Positions 53,040-54,157 of a stretch of DNA of 54,157 bases are shown here, in pieces. Made by a program: the position numbers and the translations under genes. Source of the DNA: Bacteroidales bacterium (lineage in GTDB: Bacteria; Bacteroidota; Bacteroidia; Bacteroidales; UBA932). The notes below the pieces were generated by a model. The model made no database searches. It saw nothing but the letters and a program-made list of their open reading frames with translations, and was not told the origin of the DNA. Within the stretch, counting starts at the first letter, position 1. Every line of letters starts with the position of its first letter. The DNA lies in NCBI GenBank assembly GCA_017447815.1, contig JAFSMS010000024.1, positions 1 to 54,157 of the forward strand, read 5' to 3'.

Positions 53040-54054
53040 CTTTTCCAAATACCTGTCAGGCTTCTTCACGGAGTATCTGTCATCGGAGCGTGGCGTAAGC
53101 CACAACACAATACGTTCGTACAGTGAGACGTTCGCTGCGTTCCTGGACTACATGGGGTCCATGCAGCATGTGGCCGCTGAGCGGTTGACGCTGAATCACT
53201 TGACACGAAAGAGTGTTGTCTCGTTCCTGGACTGGCTACAGGAACAGAAAGGAAGTAAAGACTCAACCCGTAACCAGCGTCTGGCCGCCATCCACGCATT
53301 CGCCAAATATATGCAGTACGAGGATGTCGCTCACCTGGAGCAGTGGCAAAGCATCCTCTCCATCAAAATCAAAAAAACGGTCAAGCGCAGTGTGAACTAC
53401 CTTTCAACGGAGGGCATCAAAGCCCTTCTGGAACAAATCCCGCAGGAAACCCGCACTGGCCGACGGGACTTAGCAATGATTACATTACTGTATGGTAGCG
53501 GAGCAAGAGTACAGGAGTTGGTGGACTTGACTCCTGAGGATCTGCATCTGGATAATCCATGCTATGTCACCCTTTTCGGGAAAGGACAGAAAAAGCGACT
53601 CATCCCTCTTCAAGGACAACTTATCGGACTACTGAAGTCATACATGGTCGAGAATCGCCTGGATGTCTTGTCCGCCAATCACCAGCCTTTATTCCAGAAC
53701 AACAGGGGCGGCAAACTCACAACAGCCGGGGTCGCATATATCCTGTCTCAATACTTTGCAATGGCGAAAACCGCACACCCGGAACTCTTTCCGGAACGAA
53801 TCAGCCCGCATAGCCTGCGGCATAGCAAAGCCATGCACCTGTTACAAGCCGGGGTCAATCTGGTCTATATCCGCGACATCTTGGGACATGTGTCCATACA
53901 AACAACGGAAATCTATGCTCGCGCCGACTCGAAGCAGAAACGGCTTGCATTGGAATCGGCATATACTGATGTGCTTCCCGAAGTGGAAAACAAAACCTCC
54001 TGGGAGAAAGACTCTGACTTAAGAATGTGGCTGAAGAGTCTGGGGAAGCAGTGA
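53026..54054 (+). CDS. ritC: Tyrosine recombinase, third of the RIT trio
   Basis: The 342-residue protein has an N-terminal core-binding domain (YLSSERGVSHNTIRSYSETF) and a catalytic domain with YGSGARVQELVDL, FGKGQKKRLIPL, the box SPHSLRHSKAMHL, DILGHVSIQTTEIY and its Tyr nucleophile in TEIYARA. All catalytic positions are intact. The protein is closest in style to XerC/XerD-like recombinases. It starts 14 bases before the end of the second gene and is followed by the right end of the element after 70 bases. Confidence 0.9.
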   Translation: MKTNDFSKYLSGFFTEYLSSERGVSHNTIRSYSETFAAFLDYMGSMQHVAAERLTLNHLTRKSVVSFLDWLQEQKGSKDSTRNQRLAAIHAFAKYMQYEDVAHLEQWQSILSIKIKKTVKRSVNYLSTEGIKALLEQIPQETRTGRRDLAMITLLYGSGARVQELVDLTPEDLHLDNPCYVTLFGKGQKKRLIPLQGQLIGLLKSYMVENRLDVLSANHQPLFQNNRGGKLTTAGVAYILSQYFAMAKTAHPELFPERISPHSLRHSKAMHLLQAGVNLVYIRDILGHVSIQTTEIYARADSKQKRLALESAYTDVLPEVENKTSWEKDSDLRMWLKSLGKQ

Positions 54055-54124
54055 AATATTATCCAAAGCCGTTTTAACAAGTAGAAATGTCAAACAACTG
54101 ATAATCAACATGCTCTTGGGGGCG

Positions 54125-54152
54125 ACTTTGGATAATCTTTTACTTGTGATAA
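54125..54152. repeat. Right terminal inverted repeat of the RIT element
   Basis: The repeat runs from ACTTTGGATAATC to TTGTGATAA and mirrors the left end with one mismatch. CTCAG follows to the end of the window and is taken as flanking DNA. Confidence 0.88.
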
Positions 54153-54157
54153 CTCAG

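Larger units (their letters stand above)
50653..54152 (+). mobile_element. Complete RIT (recombinase in trio) element
   Basis: The 3.5-kb element carries three overlapping tyrosine recombinase genes on one strand and is bounded by 28-bp inverted repeats at 50653-50680 and 54125-54152 that differ at one base. This is the architecture of RIT elements. It is inserted in an abiEii toxin gene. A further copy of TATTATCCAAAG (54057-54068), in direct orientation, lies just inside the right end. Left of the first gene is an AT-rich region (50681-50794) with a possible promoter. No cargo genes are present. Confidence 0.88.

Overview
The window looks like chromosome from a fairly GC-rich member of the order Bacteroidales (phylum Bacteroidota), probably an uncultured gut-type lineage. 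The evidence is the promoter type (TAnnTTTG boxes close upstream of many starts), Bacteroidales-specific neighbourhoods (sigma-54 regulator, lptE, a small conserved gene, secG), fused FeoA-FeoB, type III glutamine synthetase, abundant lipoproteins, and AraC and LytTR regulators with membrane or sensor domains. No tRNA, rRNA or CRISPR array was recognised.

Layout. 1-3.6 kb is an accessory patch: a lipoprotein-like tail, a DUF4143 ATPase behind a 23-bp iterated repeat, an acyltransferase with an AbrB-type gene, and remnants of an antitoxin and a lipoprotein. 3.6-7.9 kb (minus strand) is a lipoprotein, a sodium:solute symporter lacking its first helix, a membrane LytTR regulator and a TPR lipoprotein. 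8-19.8 kb is mostly housekeeping: sigma-54 activator, LptE, SecG, a ClpB without N-domain, an inositol-phosphate-type phosphatase with a C69 dipeptidase, PheS and a membrane pyrophosphatase. 19.8-22.1 kb is rich in repeats (a cloverleaf-like repeat, three copies of a palindromic element, a 40-bp pair, a 44-bp tandem array) around a fimbrillin-like lipoprotein and a frameshifted small peptide gene. 22.1-31 kb holds FeoAB, an HGSNAT-like acyltransferase, a beta-barrel protein, a CsgG/DUF4810/GNA1162 lipoprotein operon, QueH and an NhaC antiporter.

31.1-39.3 kb is a single tight seven-gene transcription unit: hemerythrin-like protein, LuxR-type regulator, adenine phosphoribosyltransferase, IMP dehydrogenase, a stand-alone GMP synthase ATP-pyrophosphatase, glutamine synthetase III and a full-length GMP synthase. 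It joins purine (GMP) synthesis to glutamine supply and to a probable nitrosative or oxidative stress sensor.

41-46.8 kb is the least explained part: a tail-anchored zinc ribbon protein, a two-helix membrane protein, a 1044-residue membrane protein with an HELFH metallopeptidase motif, and a DUF2207 membrane protein in one operon. I regard it as the best candidate for an undescribed system. After it come a chimeric ORF carrying the C-terminal part of an AbiEii toxin, a DUF456 protein, an aminopeptidase P, an AraC regulator with an apparent internal deletion, and an AbiE toxin-antitoxin locus whose toxin gene is cut by a complete 3.5-kb RIT (recombinase in trio) element with 28-bp terminal inverted repeats that ends five bases before the window does.
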